From Flexivirga alba (GTDB lineage Bacteria > Actinomycetota > Actinomycetes > Actinomycetales > Dermatophilaceae): a DNA stretch of 64,000 nucleotides. The stretch is taken from the NCBI RefSeq assembly GCF_042661025.1, contig NZ_JBHSWH010000001.1, positions 930,001 through 994,000 on the forward strand. The letters run 5' to 3'. Positions 53,814 through 61,624 of this stretch are shown piece after piece. Position 1 is the first letter of the stretch. Each line of letters opens with the position of its first letter. The notes beneath the pieces were generated by a model. The model had not been told where the DNA came from, did no database searches, and saw only the letters and a list, made by a program, of their open reading frames with translations. A program made the translations under genes and the position numbers.

Positions 53814-54331
53814 AGGTGCACTCGTTCAGCCACGTCGCCATCACCGTCGCAGACTTCAACCGCACGGTGCGGTTCTACAACGACGTCTTCGGCGCCCCGG
53901 TCGTGGGAGTCAACTGCGACCACGACCCCGAGCGGCTGCGCACGTTCTTCGGTGTCGAGAGCGCGGCCCCCGAGCTGAAGATCGGCTGGATCCGGGTCCC
54001 CGGAGGGGCCACTATCGAGGTCTTCGAGTTCCGGCCGAGCGGCCCCGGGCAGGAGGTGGAGTGGAACCGGCCCGGTCTCACCCATCTGTCCTTCAACGTC
54101 CGCGACACGGATCGGTGGCACGACTATCTCCTCGGCAAGGGCGTCGAGATCCTCACCGCGCCCGAGCAGTCACCCAAGGGCCACACGTTCTTCTTCGTCA
54201 AGGACCCGGACGGCAACCTGATCGAGCTGATCGACAACGGGCACATGCGCCCGATCCTGAAGTGGCTCGGGCCCTTGGGCGGCAAAGTCTTCCGGCACAC
54301 GCTCTACCGGAAGTACTACAGGCAGGACTGA
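53810..54331 (+). CDS. VOC-family (glyoxalase-fold) protein
   Basis: A 173-residue metalloprotein-fold protein. Two beta-alpha-beta-beta-beta units start SFSHVAITVADFNRTVRFYN and LTHLSFNVRDTDRWHDYLLG. Likely metal ligands are His8, His92 and Glu in FVKDPDGNLIELID. The C-terminal PILKWLGPLGGKVFRHTLYR extends the usual fold. It overlaps the GMC gene by four bases and is the last gene of the operon. A sugar epimerase or isomerase role is possible but unproven. Confidence 0.85.
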   Translation: MKVHSFSHVAITVADFNRTVRFYNDVFGAPVVGVNCDHDPERLRTFFGVESAAPELKIGWIRVPGGATIEVFEFRPSGPGQEVEWNRPGLTHLSFNVRDTDRWHDYLLGKGVEILTAPEQSPKGHTFFFVKDPDGNLIELIDNGHMRPILKWLGPLGGKVFRHTLYRKYYRQD

Positions 54332-54442
54332 GACCTATGGGCGAGCTCGTATGACGTCAGGGTGTCTCGTTGTCTCGTTCATTAGCCTGGCAACGCTCGA
54401 CGACGCCAGTGACTGGTAGCCGGCGTCACTGAGCGTGGCCGC

Positions 54443-54994
54443 TCAGCTGGCCGTTTGGGGTCCGTCGGATGGCGTCTCGGGCTTCGCCTGCTCCACGGTA
54501 TGACGCTCGGCCGCTCGGCGACCCAGCTCAGTCGTCACGAACGAGCTGGCCACTCCGACCGCGAGCGCACCCAACGCCCAACGGGTGCCTTTGCGCTCGA
54601 TCCCCAGAGCGTGGTCGAGCGACAGCTTGCCCGGGCCGGCTTCGGCCACAGTGGCGACGGCGGCAATGAGCACTGCGTTGTATTCGTAGCCGCCGTTGGA
54701 GTTCCAAACGCCCTTGGGCGCGTGCACCTTCCGGATCGCCGTCACCATGACGCCGGTGAGGCTGGCGGCCGCCAGCGGGGTCGCGAGCCCGGTCGCCAGC
54801 AGCACGCCGCCACCCGCTTCGGTAACGCCTGCGGCGAGCGCGTTGCGACGCGGAGGATGCATCTGCAGCGCGTCCATCATCTTGTCGGTGCCCTCCAGTC
54901 CGGGGCCGCCGAACCAGCCCATCAGCTTCTGGGTGCCGTGGCCGAAGAACAATCCGCCGATCACGGCGCGGGCGGCGAAACGAGCGAGTTGCAT
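54443..54994 (-). CDS. DoxX-family membrane protein
   Basis: A 183-residue membrane protein of the DoxX family with four spans: AARAVIGGLFFGHGTQKLMG, a second span in AAGVTEAGGGVLLATGLATPL, AAASLTGVMVTAIRKVH and the C-terminal part around WALGALAVGVASSF. GHGTQKLMGWFGGPG is the family signature. The start has a perfect AGGAGG site, so an upstream in-frame Met is rejected. Members are linked to redox and membrane stress responses, with no defined reaction. Confidence 0.87.
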   Translation of the reverse strand: MQLARFAARAVIGGLFFGHGTQKLMGWFGGPGLEGTDKMMDALQMHPPRRNALAAGVTEAGGGVLLATGLATPLAAASLTGVMVTAIRKVHAPKGVWNSNGGYEYNAVLIAAVATVAEAGPGKLSLDHALGIERKGTRWALGALAVGVASSFVTTELGRRAAERHTVEQAKPETPSDGPQTAS

Positions 54995-55081
54995 GGTGGT
55001 TCCTCCTGGTTGAACGGCTGCAAACATTCATTGAATACTCAACCACCCTAGGTTCCTCGGCTCCGTTGGGCAACGACACGA

Positions 55082-55648
55082 GTGCAGAAGGATTACCGCG
55101 ATTCCGGCGACGCCGGCCGGACGATGTGCTGCACGACAGGCATGTCGCACTTCGCTGCGGGGAACGCTGATCGACTCACCTCGCTGAGCGATCTGATCGC
55201 AGACACCGACGCGACGTTGCGGCGTGGCGTGCCGGCCGGCTCCGCAGCGCTGGGCGCGCTGACGTCATACGGGAATCGACTTTCGAGTCACGAATCGTCA
55301 GTTGCCACAACGACTTTGGATGAGATCCAGCGCATCAGCTACGCACTGGCCGAGGAGCACGGGCAACCGCCGATGGTGGTGATCGACTACCTGCAGAAGG
55401 TTCCGCTCGACGCCGGCTATGACGACACCCAGCGCATCGCCGCCGTGACGGAGCGGCTCAAGGACATGGCACTCGACCTCGGCGCGCCGGTCGTCGCGAT
55501 CGCCGCGGCGGACCGCGAGATCCTCGGCGCCGGGCGGCGGATGCGCGCACGACCTGCGCGGGCCAAGGACTTCGAGCACGGCCGCTACGACCCCGACGGC
55601 CGCGCGGTGCACGAGCGACTCATCGACGAGCGGGTGGTCACCTCCTGA
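55082..55648 (+). pseudogene. DnaB-like helicase C-terminal remnant
   Basis: A 188-codon frame. Residues 90-150 resemble the RecA-fold core of DnaB-like helicases: MVVIDYLQKVPLDAGYDDTQ (Walker B), then IAAVTERLKDMALDLGAPVV and AIAAADREIL. The region that should carry Walker A (GxxGxGKT) is absent. The C-terminus jumps from RRMRARPARAKDF to GRYDPDGRAVHERLIDERVV, as though an internal part is lost. It is therefore probably a remnant. Its last 48 bases lie inside the 87-bp repeat duplicated at 57160. Confidence 0.5.
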
Positions 55649-55686
55649 CGACCCCTGAGACGTCAGCAGGATCCGCAGCCGCAATC
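55600..55686. repeat. Direct repeat copy A flanking the PadR/membrane module
   Basis: About 87 bp starting CCGCGCGGTGC and ending near GCAATC, matching 57160-57246 at most positions, with short indels near 55613 and 55650. The copy spans the end of the DnaB-like remnant and, on the minus strand, codons for CGCGSC, the last residues of the DUF4262 protein at 57224. Confidence 0.7.
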
Positions 55687-56437
55687 AGGACGCGGGGCGG
55701 AAGTTGCGAGCCGCAGTGAAGACTGCCGCGGCACGCGCGGCGAGCGCCACACTGATTGCGACGCCAGTCGGCGCGTGGGTCGTGCCCAGCTGGCTCTGGA
55801 CCGCCGCCAGGCCGGAGCCGGAGCCGAGGAGCGGCAGGGCGGCATACATCCGGCGCCGGCTCGGCGGGCGACTGATCGCGACGATGCGCGCGATGAGTCG
55901 ACACAGCCGAAAAGCGCCGAACGCCAGGCTGATCCAGTAGAACGCGATGAAGCCGACGCGGGCCGGACCGGTCGGGTGGGATGCAACTGTGCTGTTGGCG
56001 ATCAGCCAGAGGACGACCGCGAGACACGCCGGAGCCGTCAGCTCCCGTACCGCCATCGCGGCGAGCCGCCGCACACCCTGAAGGTCGAGTCGCGGCCGCG
56101 GCGCGGCCAGCACCACGCCGGCGACGACCAGCACCAGCCAGGCGCTCGTCGCCGGTCGCGCGGGGTCACCGGTCAGGTAGTGCGACGGCTCGGCGGCGCG
56201 CACCAGGAGGGCGGCTGCGGCTGTGACGGCGGCGAGCGCGCAGGTCAGAACTGCACAGGTATGGCCGGCCACCAGCTCCGGCCAGTCGCGTGGGTGCAGC
56301 CACAGCCGGGCGGCTCCCACGACGGTGTCACCCCACGCCTTCGGACCGGATTCTCTTACCTCACAGGTCAATTCGTCGCCCCAGCGCTGCCGGACCGCAG
56401 GCGGATAGAGGGCAGTGAGCGCGTCCGGGACGTTCAT
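55685..56437 (-). CDS. Integral membrane protein downstream of PadR
   Basis: A 250-residue membrane protein. The N-terminus (NVPDALTALYPPAVRQRWGD) resembles the cytosolic start of PadR-linked ABC-2-like or DUF1700-type membrane proteins. About six spans follow, such as CAVLTCALAAVTAAAALLVR, SAWLVLVVAGVVLAAPR and GFIAFYWISLAFGAFRLCRL. Its ATG overlaps the PadR stop as ATGA. The stop codon falls exactly at the edge of direct repeat A, so the C-terminus may have been set by the duplication event. Confidence 0.75.
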   Translation of the reverse strand: MNVPDALTALYPPAVRQRWGDELTCEVRESGPKAWGDTVVGAARLWLHPRDWPELVAGHTCAVLTCALAAVTAAAALLVRAAEPSHYLTGDPARPATSAWLVLVVAGVVLAAPRPRLDLQGVRRLAAMAVRELTAPACLAVVLWLIANSTVASHPTGPARVGFIAFYWISLAFGAFRLCRLIARIVAISRPPSRRRMYAALPLLGSGSGLAAVQSQLGTTHAPTGVAISVALAARAAAVFTAARNFRPAS

Positions 56438-56739
56438 GTCGTCGCCTCGCCGAGGGCCCGCAGGCCGACCGACGAGATCCGCGCCAGTTGCGTCAGCTGC
56501 GCGCGCAGCGCCTCCCGCCCGGCGTCGGTGATCCGCATGGTGCGAGCACGCCCGCCCTCCTCGGGATCGTCGGGCTCGATCAGTCCGCGCGCCTCGAGGC
56601 GCGTGAGTGCGCCATACAAACTTCCCGGCCCGAGCCGCTCGCCGGTGAGCTGCTCGATCGCGGCGTTGATCGCATAGCCATGGGCGGCCGACTCCGCGAG
56701 CACGGTGAGCACCAGCAGCTGTGCGTCATTGCTGTGCAC
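56434..56739 (-). CDS. PadR-family transcriptional regulator (short)
   Basis: A 101-residue PadR protein, s-class without the C-terminal domain. The core is LVLTVLAESAAHGYAINAAI, then EQLTGERLGPGSLYGALTRL and the wing GGRARTMRITDAGREALRAQ. The GTG start has AGGAGGC upstream; an ATG eight codons earlier lacks one. It is coupled to the membrane protein downstream. A palindrome centred about 63 bp upstream is its likely operator. Confidence 0.85.
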   Translation of the reverse strand: MHSNDAQLLVLTVLAESAAHGYAINAAIEQLTGERLGPGSLYGALTRLEARGLIEPDDPEEGGRARTMRITDAGREALRAQLTQLARISSVGLRALGEATT

Positions 56740-56793
56740 TGTCCGATCGCCTCCTTCCGTCACAAGCGGAGTACGAGGAACAGACTACTTGAC

Positions 56794-56811
56794 ACGTACT
56801 ACGTTGTGCGT
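56794..56811. promoter_or_regulatory. Imperfect palindrome upstream of the short PadR gene
   Basis: ACGTACTACGTTGTGCGT matches its own reverse complement at 14 of 18 positions. It starts 55 bases upstream of the PadR start and overlaps a TTGACACG (56788-56795) that could be a -35 for the other direction. Confidence 0.45.
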
Positions 56812-57159
56812 ACCATCGCCGACATGACAGCGCAATGACCACGGTGACCTACTGGCAGGTCGGCGCTCAGATCGGCCCTCGACCGGGCGCGTATCGCAGT
56901 TGATGACTCCGGCCTGAGCCTTCTTCCTCGGCAGGTCGAGCGCGCCCGACTCGTGTCATGAAAGTTGGCATATCCGAGAATCGTGTCAACGAATCCGCAA
57001 AAAATTGACACGTCGGTCATCCCCGCCTCCCACCGCGCATGCGTGAGCCGACCAGCACCCGCCAGTCGAGGCGGATCTGCCATCGATCAGGACGAAGTTG
57101 ATTCGATCATTTGGATCTCCCGTAGGTGTATGAACTTCTGGAGCACTGATGCCACGAGG
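56812..57159. other. Non-coding interval within the repeat-flanked module
   Basis: No frame with convincing coding properties was found. The word CGTGTCA or its complement recurs (near 56952, 56982 and 57005). CGTGTCAA (56982-56989) and TTGACACG (57005-57012) form an 8-bp inverted repeat around an A-rich loop. The base composition is more AT-rich than the neighbours. Confidence 0.45.
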
Positions 57160-57246
57160 CCGCGCGGTGCAGGGCGACTCATCGACGAGCGGGTAGTCAC
57201 CACCTGACGAAATCCCTGAGACATCAGCAGGATCCGCACCCGCAGT
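57160..57246. repeat. Direct repeat copy B flanking the PadR/membrane module
   Basis: Matches 55600-55686 over about 87 bp with few differences. It contains the genuine 3' end of the DUF4262 gene on the minus strand and, on the plus strand, a second copy of the codons for LIDERVVT found at the end of the DnaB-like remnant. Confidence 0.7.
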
Positions 57247-57736
57247 CGCCGCTCACGTTGTTGACGAAGGTGCCCGGCCGCGGCTGCCGGTGCTCGTCGT
57301 AGGGGTAGCCAGGCTCGCCCGGGAAGGCGCCGTCAACGTCCCAGGTCAGCTGGTATGCCGGCACCGAGGCCGTCGACGGGCGCTGGTAGAACCGGTTGGC
57401 ACCGAAGAGCGCGTCGCCGGGGTTGGGGAACACCTCGACGTGTGCCCGGCCGCGCCCGTCGCCGAACTCAAGGATCTCCCCCTCCATCAAGTCATTGCCC
57501 TCCTTGACCCTGGCAAAACACCAGTTGAGCATCCCTGCCGCCGATCGCTGGTCGAGACCGAAGACGATCAGCTCCGGATGTCCGAGACCGAACAGCCCCG
57601 TCGAGTAGCAGAAGCTCGTCGACTCCGGCCCTGGCGAGGCAAACACGTATTGCAAGAAGCAGCCGTGCTCTCGGACGCAGTCGCGCACCATCGCGTCCTC
57701 CTGATCGAGCCAGGCCTGGATCTGAATGTCAGTCAT
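57224..57736 (-). CDS. DUF4262 domain protein
   Basis: A 170-residue soluble protein of the DUF4262 family: IQAWLDQEDAMVRDCVREHG, then FCYSTGLFGLGHPELIVFGL and the strand AHVEVFPNPGDALFGANRFY. The end has three cysteines in DCGCGSC, which could bind metal or form disulfides. GGGAG precedes the ATG at 57736; an upstream in-frame Met lacks a site. Function is unknown. The last codons are part of the duplicated repeat. Confidence 0.8.
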   Translation of the reverse strand: MTDIQIQAWLDQEDAMVRDCVREHGCFLQYVFASPGPESTSFCYSTGLFGLGHPELIVFGLDQRSAAGMLNWCFARVKEGNDLMEGEILEFGDGRGRAHVEVFPNPGDALFGANRFYQRPSTASVPAYQLTWDVDGAFPGEPGYPYDEHRQPRPGTFVNNVSGDCGCGSC

Positions 57737-57825
57737 GTCAATCTCCCTAGATCGTATGGCGGCATCGTACGGATGTGCTATGACACCCTTGCCGATCAGC
57801 GGCCTTCCCGTGGTGTGATGCATTC

Positions 57826-58308
57826 ATGGCTCTCAACGACGTCGACGTTGCCCACCTCGGGCGCTGTGTGGAATTGGCCCGCGAGGCGCTTGACGACGGT
57901 GACGAACCGTTCGGATCACTGCTGGTCGACGCAGCGGGAGCCGTCCGGTTCGAGGACCGCAACCGGGTCAAAGATGGAGACGAGACTCGTCATCCGGAGC
58001 TGGCGATCGCCCAGTGGTCTGTCGAGCACCTCACCCCCGAGCAACGAGCTGCCGCAACGGTTTACACCTCCGGCGAGCACTGCCCGATGTGCTCCGCCGC
58101 CCATGGCTGGGTCGGCCTCGGGCGGATCGTCTATGCGGTGTCCTCTGCCCAGCTGACCGCCTGGCGCACCGACTGGGGTTTGCCAGCCTCCCCGGTCCGA
58201 CCCTTGGCCATCGCGGAGATCGCACCCGGCGTACCCGTCGACGGTCCAGCGCCGCAGTTCGAAGGCCCAATGCGCGAGCTTCATCACCGACGCGCGATCG
58301 GCTCATGA
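57826..58308 (+). CDS. Nucleoside/cytosine deaminase-like protein
   Basis: A 160-residue zinc-dependent deaminase. The second zinc motif is GEHCPMCSAAH (PCxxC pattern with the first Cys shifted, PMC). The first, normally H-A/C-E, is RHPELA, giving H-P-E. The fold starts HLGRCVELAREALDDGDEPF and contains GSLLVDAAGAVRFEDRNRV. It probably deaminates a purine or pyrimidine base such as guanine or cytosine. The H-P-E replacement is noted, since Ala or Cys is usual there. Confidence 0.82.
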   Translation: MALNDVDVAHLGRCVELAREALDDGDEPFGSLLVDAAGAVRFEDRNRVKDGDETRHPELAIAQWSVEHLTPEQRAAATVYTSGEHCPMCSAAHGWVGLGRIVYAVSSAQLTAWRTDWGLPASPVRPLAIAEIAPGVPVDGPAPQFEGPMRELHHRRAIGS

Positions 58309-58450
58309 CCCGGCAGTTGCTCACTCATAAGTGGAGCGACGCGGCCGATCTTCGATGCCCTGCAACAAGGTGTGCCGCTGTCCCGTGAAGGACTCTCTGA
58401 TCTGCAGCGAGAACCGGACGGGTGATGACAGACAGCTAGCCTTGCCGACC

Positions 58451-58678
58451 ATGAACGCCGAGCCGATCGACATCGAGATCCGCGACGACAGCATCCGACT
58501 CGGGCAGCTGCTGAAACTGTCGAACCTCGTCGATGACGGCGCGACCGCGCGTGAGGTGATCATGTCCGGTGAGGTCACCGTCAACGGCGAATTCGACACC
58601 CGCCGCGGACGGCAGGTCCGCCCCGGGGATGTCGTCTCCTTCGCCGGGCAGCAGGTGCAGGTGACCGCGCGGCCGTAA
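58451..58678 (+). CDS. RNA-binding S4-domain protein
   Basis: A 75-residue protein made almost entirely of one S4 domain: IRLGQLLKLSNLVDDGATAR, then EVIMSGEVTVNGEFDTRRGR and QVRPGDVVSFAGQQVQVT. It is of the YbcJ/RqcP-like type, which binds structured RNA or ribosomes. The ATG at 58451 is chosen because the frame upstream overlaps unrelated sequence. It stands alone. Confidence 0.85.
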   Translation: MNAEPIDIEIRDDSIRLGQLLKLSNLVDDGATAREVIMSGEVTVNGEFDTRRGRQVRPGDVVSFAGQQVQVTARP

Positions 58679-58776
58679 CTTCGGTGCGGCCTGGGTGCAC
58701 GTAGCGAGATCGGCGGCGAGGCAACATCCCCGCTTTGCACGGGCTGCCACGTCTCCGACGAGCATTCACGGAACGA

Positions 58777-58809
58777 TTGAGCATGATCTCATGTTGATAT
58801 GAGTATGAT
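58777..58809 (+). promoter_or_regulatory. Promoter and operator of the Xre/RES pair
   Basis: CTCAT-GTTGAT-ATGAG (58788-58803) is a perfect palindrome immediately before TATGAT (58804-58809), a good -10 element. A TTGAGC at 58777 is a candidate -35, though the 21-base spacing is long. The start codon is 33 bases after the -10 and has AAGGAGA upstream. Confidence 0.5.
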
Positions 58810-58841
58810 CTGTACCTGACTCACCAAGGAGACGATGCCAC

Positions 58842-59237
58842 ATGCCCGCTACCACTTCCGATACATCGGACCTGATCAAGGAGCGCTCCACAGCCCACCG
58901 CCCGGCAACGGTCGCCCCCTGGGCCCAGGCAGTTAGCGTGCTGAGCGAAGCCTTGGGCAGCCAGCTGGTCGCTCACATTGCCGGCGTAAGCCCGGAGACC
59001 GTCAGCCGATGGGCCTCCGGCAAAGCGCGTAACCCAAACATCGAGTCCGAACGCAAGGTCCGCCTTGCGTTCCGAATCTTCACCGAGTTGTCCTCTGTCG
59101 AAGAGCGGCACACCATCCGTGCGTGGTTCATCGGTGCAAATCCATACCTGGGCGAAGACAGTCCTGCGCAAGCACTGATCAACGACCGTGATCGCGCTGT
59201 CCTCGCCGCAGCGACAGAGTTTCAACAAGGCGGATGA
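58842..59237 (+). CDS. Xre/MbcA/ParS-type antitoxin
   Basis: A 131-residue antitoxin of the Xre-MbcA-ParS group. The DNA-binding part is VSVLSEALGSQLVAHIAGVS followed by PETVSRWASGKARNPNIESE; the second half (ERKVRLAFRIFTELSSVEER, then WFIGANPYLGEDSPAQALIN) is the toxin-binding region. AAGGAGACG supports the ATG. It is three bases upstream of the RES gene and under a palindrome-covered promoter. Confidence 0.87.
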   Translation: MPATTSDTSDLIKERSTAHRPATVAPWAQAVSVLSEALGSQLVAHIAGVSPETVSRWASGKARNPNIESERKVRLAFRIFTELSSVEERHTIRAWFIGANPYLGEDSPAQALINDRDRAVLAAATEFQQGG

Positions 59238-59240
59238 CCG

Positions 59241-59930
59241 GTGGCGAGGAGAGACGCGCCCGACTCTTACGGTCTCATCACCCGCACGGCACCGGAACTT
59301 CTGCACCGCGTGGGACGACCTTCAGACACCATTTACTTCTCGGAGATCTCGCCTGACGTCGATGCCGACCCGGAGGCCGGCAACCGCTTCGACGTGCTTG
59401 GTGGCGGCGTCACGTACGCCGCCACCAAACCGAAAGCGGCTCTCCTGGAGACACTGCAGAAATTCACCCCACACACTGAGACCATCGCTGCCGTGCAGCG
59501 CCTTCAACCAGATCAGATGGTTTTGGGAAATCTTCCCGCGAACTGGCGTGACACACACCGGATGAAGACGTTCCAGATCGCCGATGCGCTCCCCTTCGTC
59601 GATATCGAGGACCCTCGTACGCACCGTGCGCTCGACCGTGAACTCGCTGGTGATCTCGCCGGGTTCGGTGTGCCGAAGCTGAACATCTCGGTCGTCCGCG
59701 ATGACAAGGATCGCCGGGTCACTCGGGCGATTGCGACGTGGGCGTATCTTGCGCAAGACGGCGATGGGGACTACCTGTACTCCGGGATCCGGTACTTGTC
59801 GAAGATTGAGAATCTCGAGTGCTGGGCCATCTTCGATGGCGTGCGCCTCGAAAACGTGGTCAGCAAGTACGTACCCAAAGACGCCTTGTTCTACGAGGCG
59901 TGCAGCTGCCTCGCGATTCACCCGCAGTGA
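59241..59930 (+). CDS. RES-domain toxin (NAD+ phosphorylase type)
   Basis: A 229-residue RES-family toxin, the partner of the upstream antitoxin. The RES signature appears as LLHRVGRPSDTIYFSE (Arg), NRFDVLGGGVTYAATKPKAA (Arg and Tyr) and LLETLQKF (Glu). The final Ser in the end region and GDGDYLYSGIRYLSKIENLE complete the fold. Mycobacterial MbcT of this family degrades NAD+. It is at the left edge of a defence-type island. Confidence 0.85.
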   Translation: MARRDAPDSYGLITRTAPELLHRVGRPSDTIYFSEISPDVDADPEAGNRFDVLGGGVTYAATKPKAALLETLQKFTPHTETIAAVQRLQPDQMVLGNLPANWRDTHRMKTFQIADALPFVDIEDPRTHRALDRELAGDLAGFGVPKLNISVVRDDKDRRVTRAIATWAYLAQDGDGDYLYSGIRYLSKIENLECWAIFDGVRLENVVSKYVPKDALFYEACSCLAIHPQ

Positions 59931-60010
59931 AGCACGTCGTCGTTCCTGTCGGTGCCGTCTGAGAGCCTGCTCGGCTGCGTTGGAGAGGCCGGCGCGCAGG
60001 AGGATCGACG

Positions 60011-61624
60011 ATGCCGTCACCAGCGGCAAGCGCCACTACTAAGGTTCCCCGTGTGATCACTGGGGAACTCAAGAGCAAGATCGACCGTATCTGGGACGCC
60101 TTCTGGTCCGGCGGCATCAGCAACCCGCTCGAGGTGATCGAGCAGATCACCTACCTGCTCTTCCTGCGCCGCCTGGACGACCTGCAGACCGTCGCCGAGA
60201 AGAAGGCCCGCATCACCGGCGGGCCGATCGAGGACGCGAAGTTCCTCCCTGGTCAGACCCACTTGCGGTGGAGTCACTTCAAGAACCTCGACGCCGATGT
60301 GATGTTCAAAACCGTTGCCACCGAAGTCTTTCCGTTCCTGCAGAAGTATGGCGAGCAGGTCGGCGGCGACGACTCGACCTACTCCGATCACATGAAGGAC
60401 GCCCGCTTCACCATTCCCACGCCGGCGTTGCTGTCCAAGGTCGTCGACCTGTTGGACGACGTCCCGATGGAGCACCGGGACACCAACGGCGACCTCTACG
60501 AATACATGCTGTCCAAGATCGCGAGCGCCGGCCAGAACGGGCAGTTCCGCACGCCTCGGCACATCATCGACCTGATGGTGCGTATGACGGCACCGACTCC
60601 GACCGACGAGATCTGTGACCCGGCCTGCGGCACGGCGGGCTTCCTGGTGGCCGCATCCGAGTACGTCCGCTCCGAGCACCCCTCCGCGCTGACCGATGCC
60701 ACGCAGCGAAACCACTTCCACCGCAGCATGTTTCACGGCTACGACTTCGACAACGTGATGCTGCGGATCGGCTCGATGAACATGCTGCTGCACGGCATCG
60801 AAGCGCCAGACATCCGCTACCGCGACTCGCTCTCGGAAGGCGCGGCCGCCGACGAGGCGCGCTATTCGCTGATCCTGGCGAACCCACCCTTCGCCGGGTC
60901 GCTCGACTACGAGTCGACCTCCAAGGACCTGCAGCGGGTGGTCAAGACCAAGAAGACCGAGCTGCTCTTCCTCGCGCTCTTCCTGAAGCTGCTCAAGCCC
61001 GGCGGCCGCGCGGCGGTCATCGTCCCCGACGGAGTGCTCTTCGGCTCATCGAAGGCTCACAAGGAGTTGCGCCGGACCCTGGTCGAGGACCAAAAACTCG
61101 ACGCCGTCGTAAAGCTGCCGTCCGGTGTGTTCCGCCCGTATGCCGGTGTCTCCACCGCCATCCTCTTCTTCACCAAGACCGACTCCGGCGGCACCGACGA
61201 CGTCTGGTTCTACGACGTCCGCGCCGACGGCTATTCCCTTGATGACAAACGCAATCCAATCGAAGCCAACGACCTCCCCGACGTCCTCCAAAGGTGGTTG
61301 AGTAGGGCGGAGGAACGAAGCGGAGGAGCCCGTATCGAAACCGTCCCTCAAGCTGGTCGAGTAGCAGATCTGAGGGACGAAGATCGGCGTATCGAGACCG
61401 AGGCACCCTGGTCCGAGCACTCCCGCACCCGCACCGACCAATCCTTCCTCGTCCCCAAGGCCGACATCGTCGCCCAGGGCTACGACCTCTCCCTGAACCG
61501 TTACAAGGAGATCGAGTATGACGAGGTCGAGCACCGCGCCCCACTCGACGTCATCGCCGACATCGAGGCTCTCGACAAGGACATCACCAAGGGCCTCGCC
61601 GAGTTGAAGGCGATGCTGTCGTGA
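60011..61624 (+). CDS. hsdM: Type I restriction-modification methyltransferase subunit (HsdM)
   Basis: A 537-residue N6-adenine DNA methyltransferase. The SAM motif DPACGTAGFLVAA starts at Asp203 and the catalytic NPPF is at residues 291-294. An N-terminal HsdM_N part opens ELKSKIDRIWDAFWSGGISN. Residues about 429-463 are encoded by two copies of a dispersed intergenic repeat inserted in frame, between the catalytic core and the C-terminal segment SFLVPKADIVAQGYDLSLNR. Its ATG is preceded by AGGAGG with unusual spacing. The last bases overlap the hsdS GTG. Confidence 0.9.
   Translation: MPSPAASATTKVPRVITGELKSKIDRIWDAFWSGGISNPLEVIEQITYLLFLRRLDDLQTVAEKKARITGGPIEDAKFLPGQTHLRWSHFKNLDADVMFKTVATEVFPFLQKYGEQVGGDDSTYSDHMKDARFTIPTPALLSKVVDLLDDVPMEHRDTNGDLYEYMLSKIASAGQNGQFRTPRHIIDLMVRMTAPTPTDEICDPACGTAGFLVAASEYVRSEHPSALTDATQRNHFHRSMFHGYDFDNVMLRIGSMNMLLHGIEAPDIRYRDSLSEGAAADEARYSLILANPPFAGSLDYESTSKDLQRVVKTKKTELLFLALFLKLLKPGGRAAVIVPDGVLFGSSKAHKELRRTLVEDQKLDAVVKLPSGVFRPYAGVSTAILFFTKTDSGGTDDVWFYDVRADGYSLDDKRNPIEANDLPDVLQRWLSRAEERSGGARIETVPQAGRVADLRDEDRRIETEAPWSEHSRTRTDQSFLVPKADIVAQGYDLSLNRYKEIEYDEVEHRAPLDVIADIEALDKDITKGLAELKAMLS
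61295..61399. repeat. Two intergenic repeat copies inside hsdM
   Basis: Copy 1 (61295-61342) opens TGGTTGAGTAGGGCGGAG and ends CCCGTATCGAAACC; copy 2 (61354-61399) opens TGGTCGAGTAGCAGATC and ends GCGTATCGAGACC. Both match the intergenic element at 5036-5079 at their ends. The insertion adds about 35 codons without breaking the frame. Confidence 0.75.

Noticed and set aside
56799..57083. A 94-codon minus-strand frame in the gene-free stretch
   Set aside because: No ribosome site, no compositional support and it crosses the palindromic PadR operator region.
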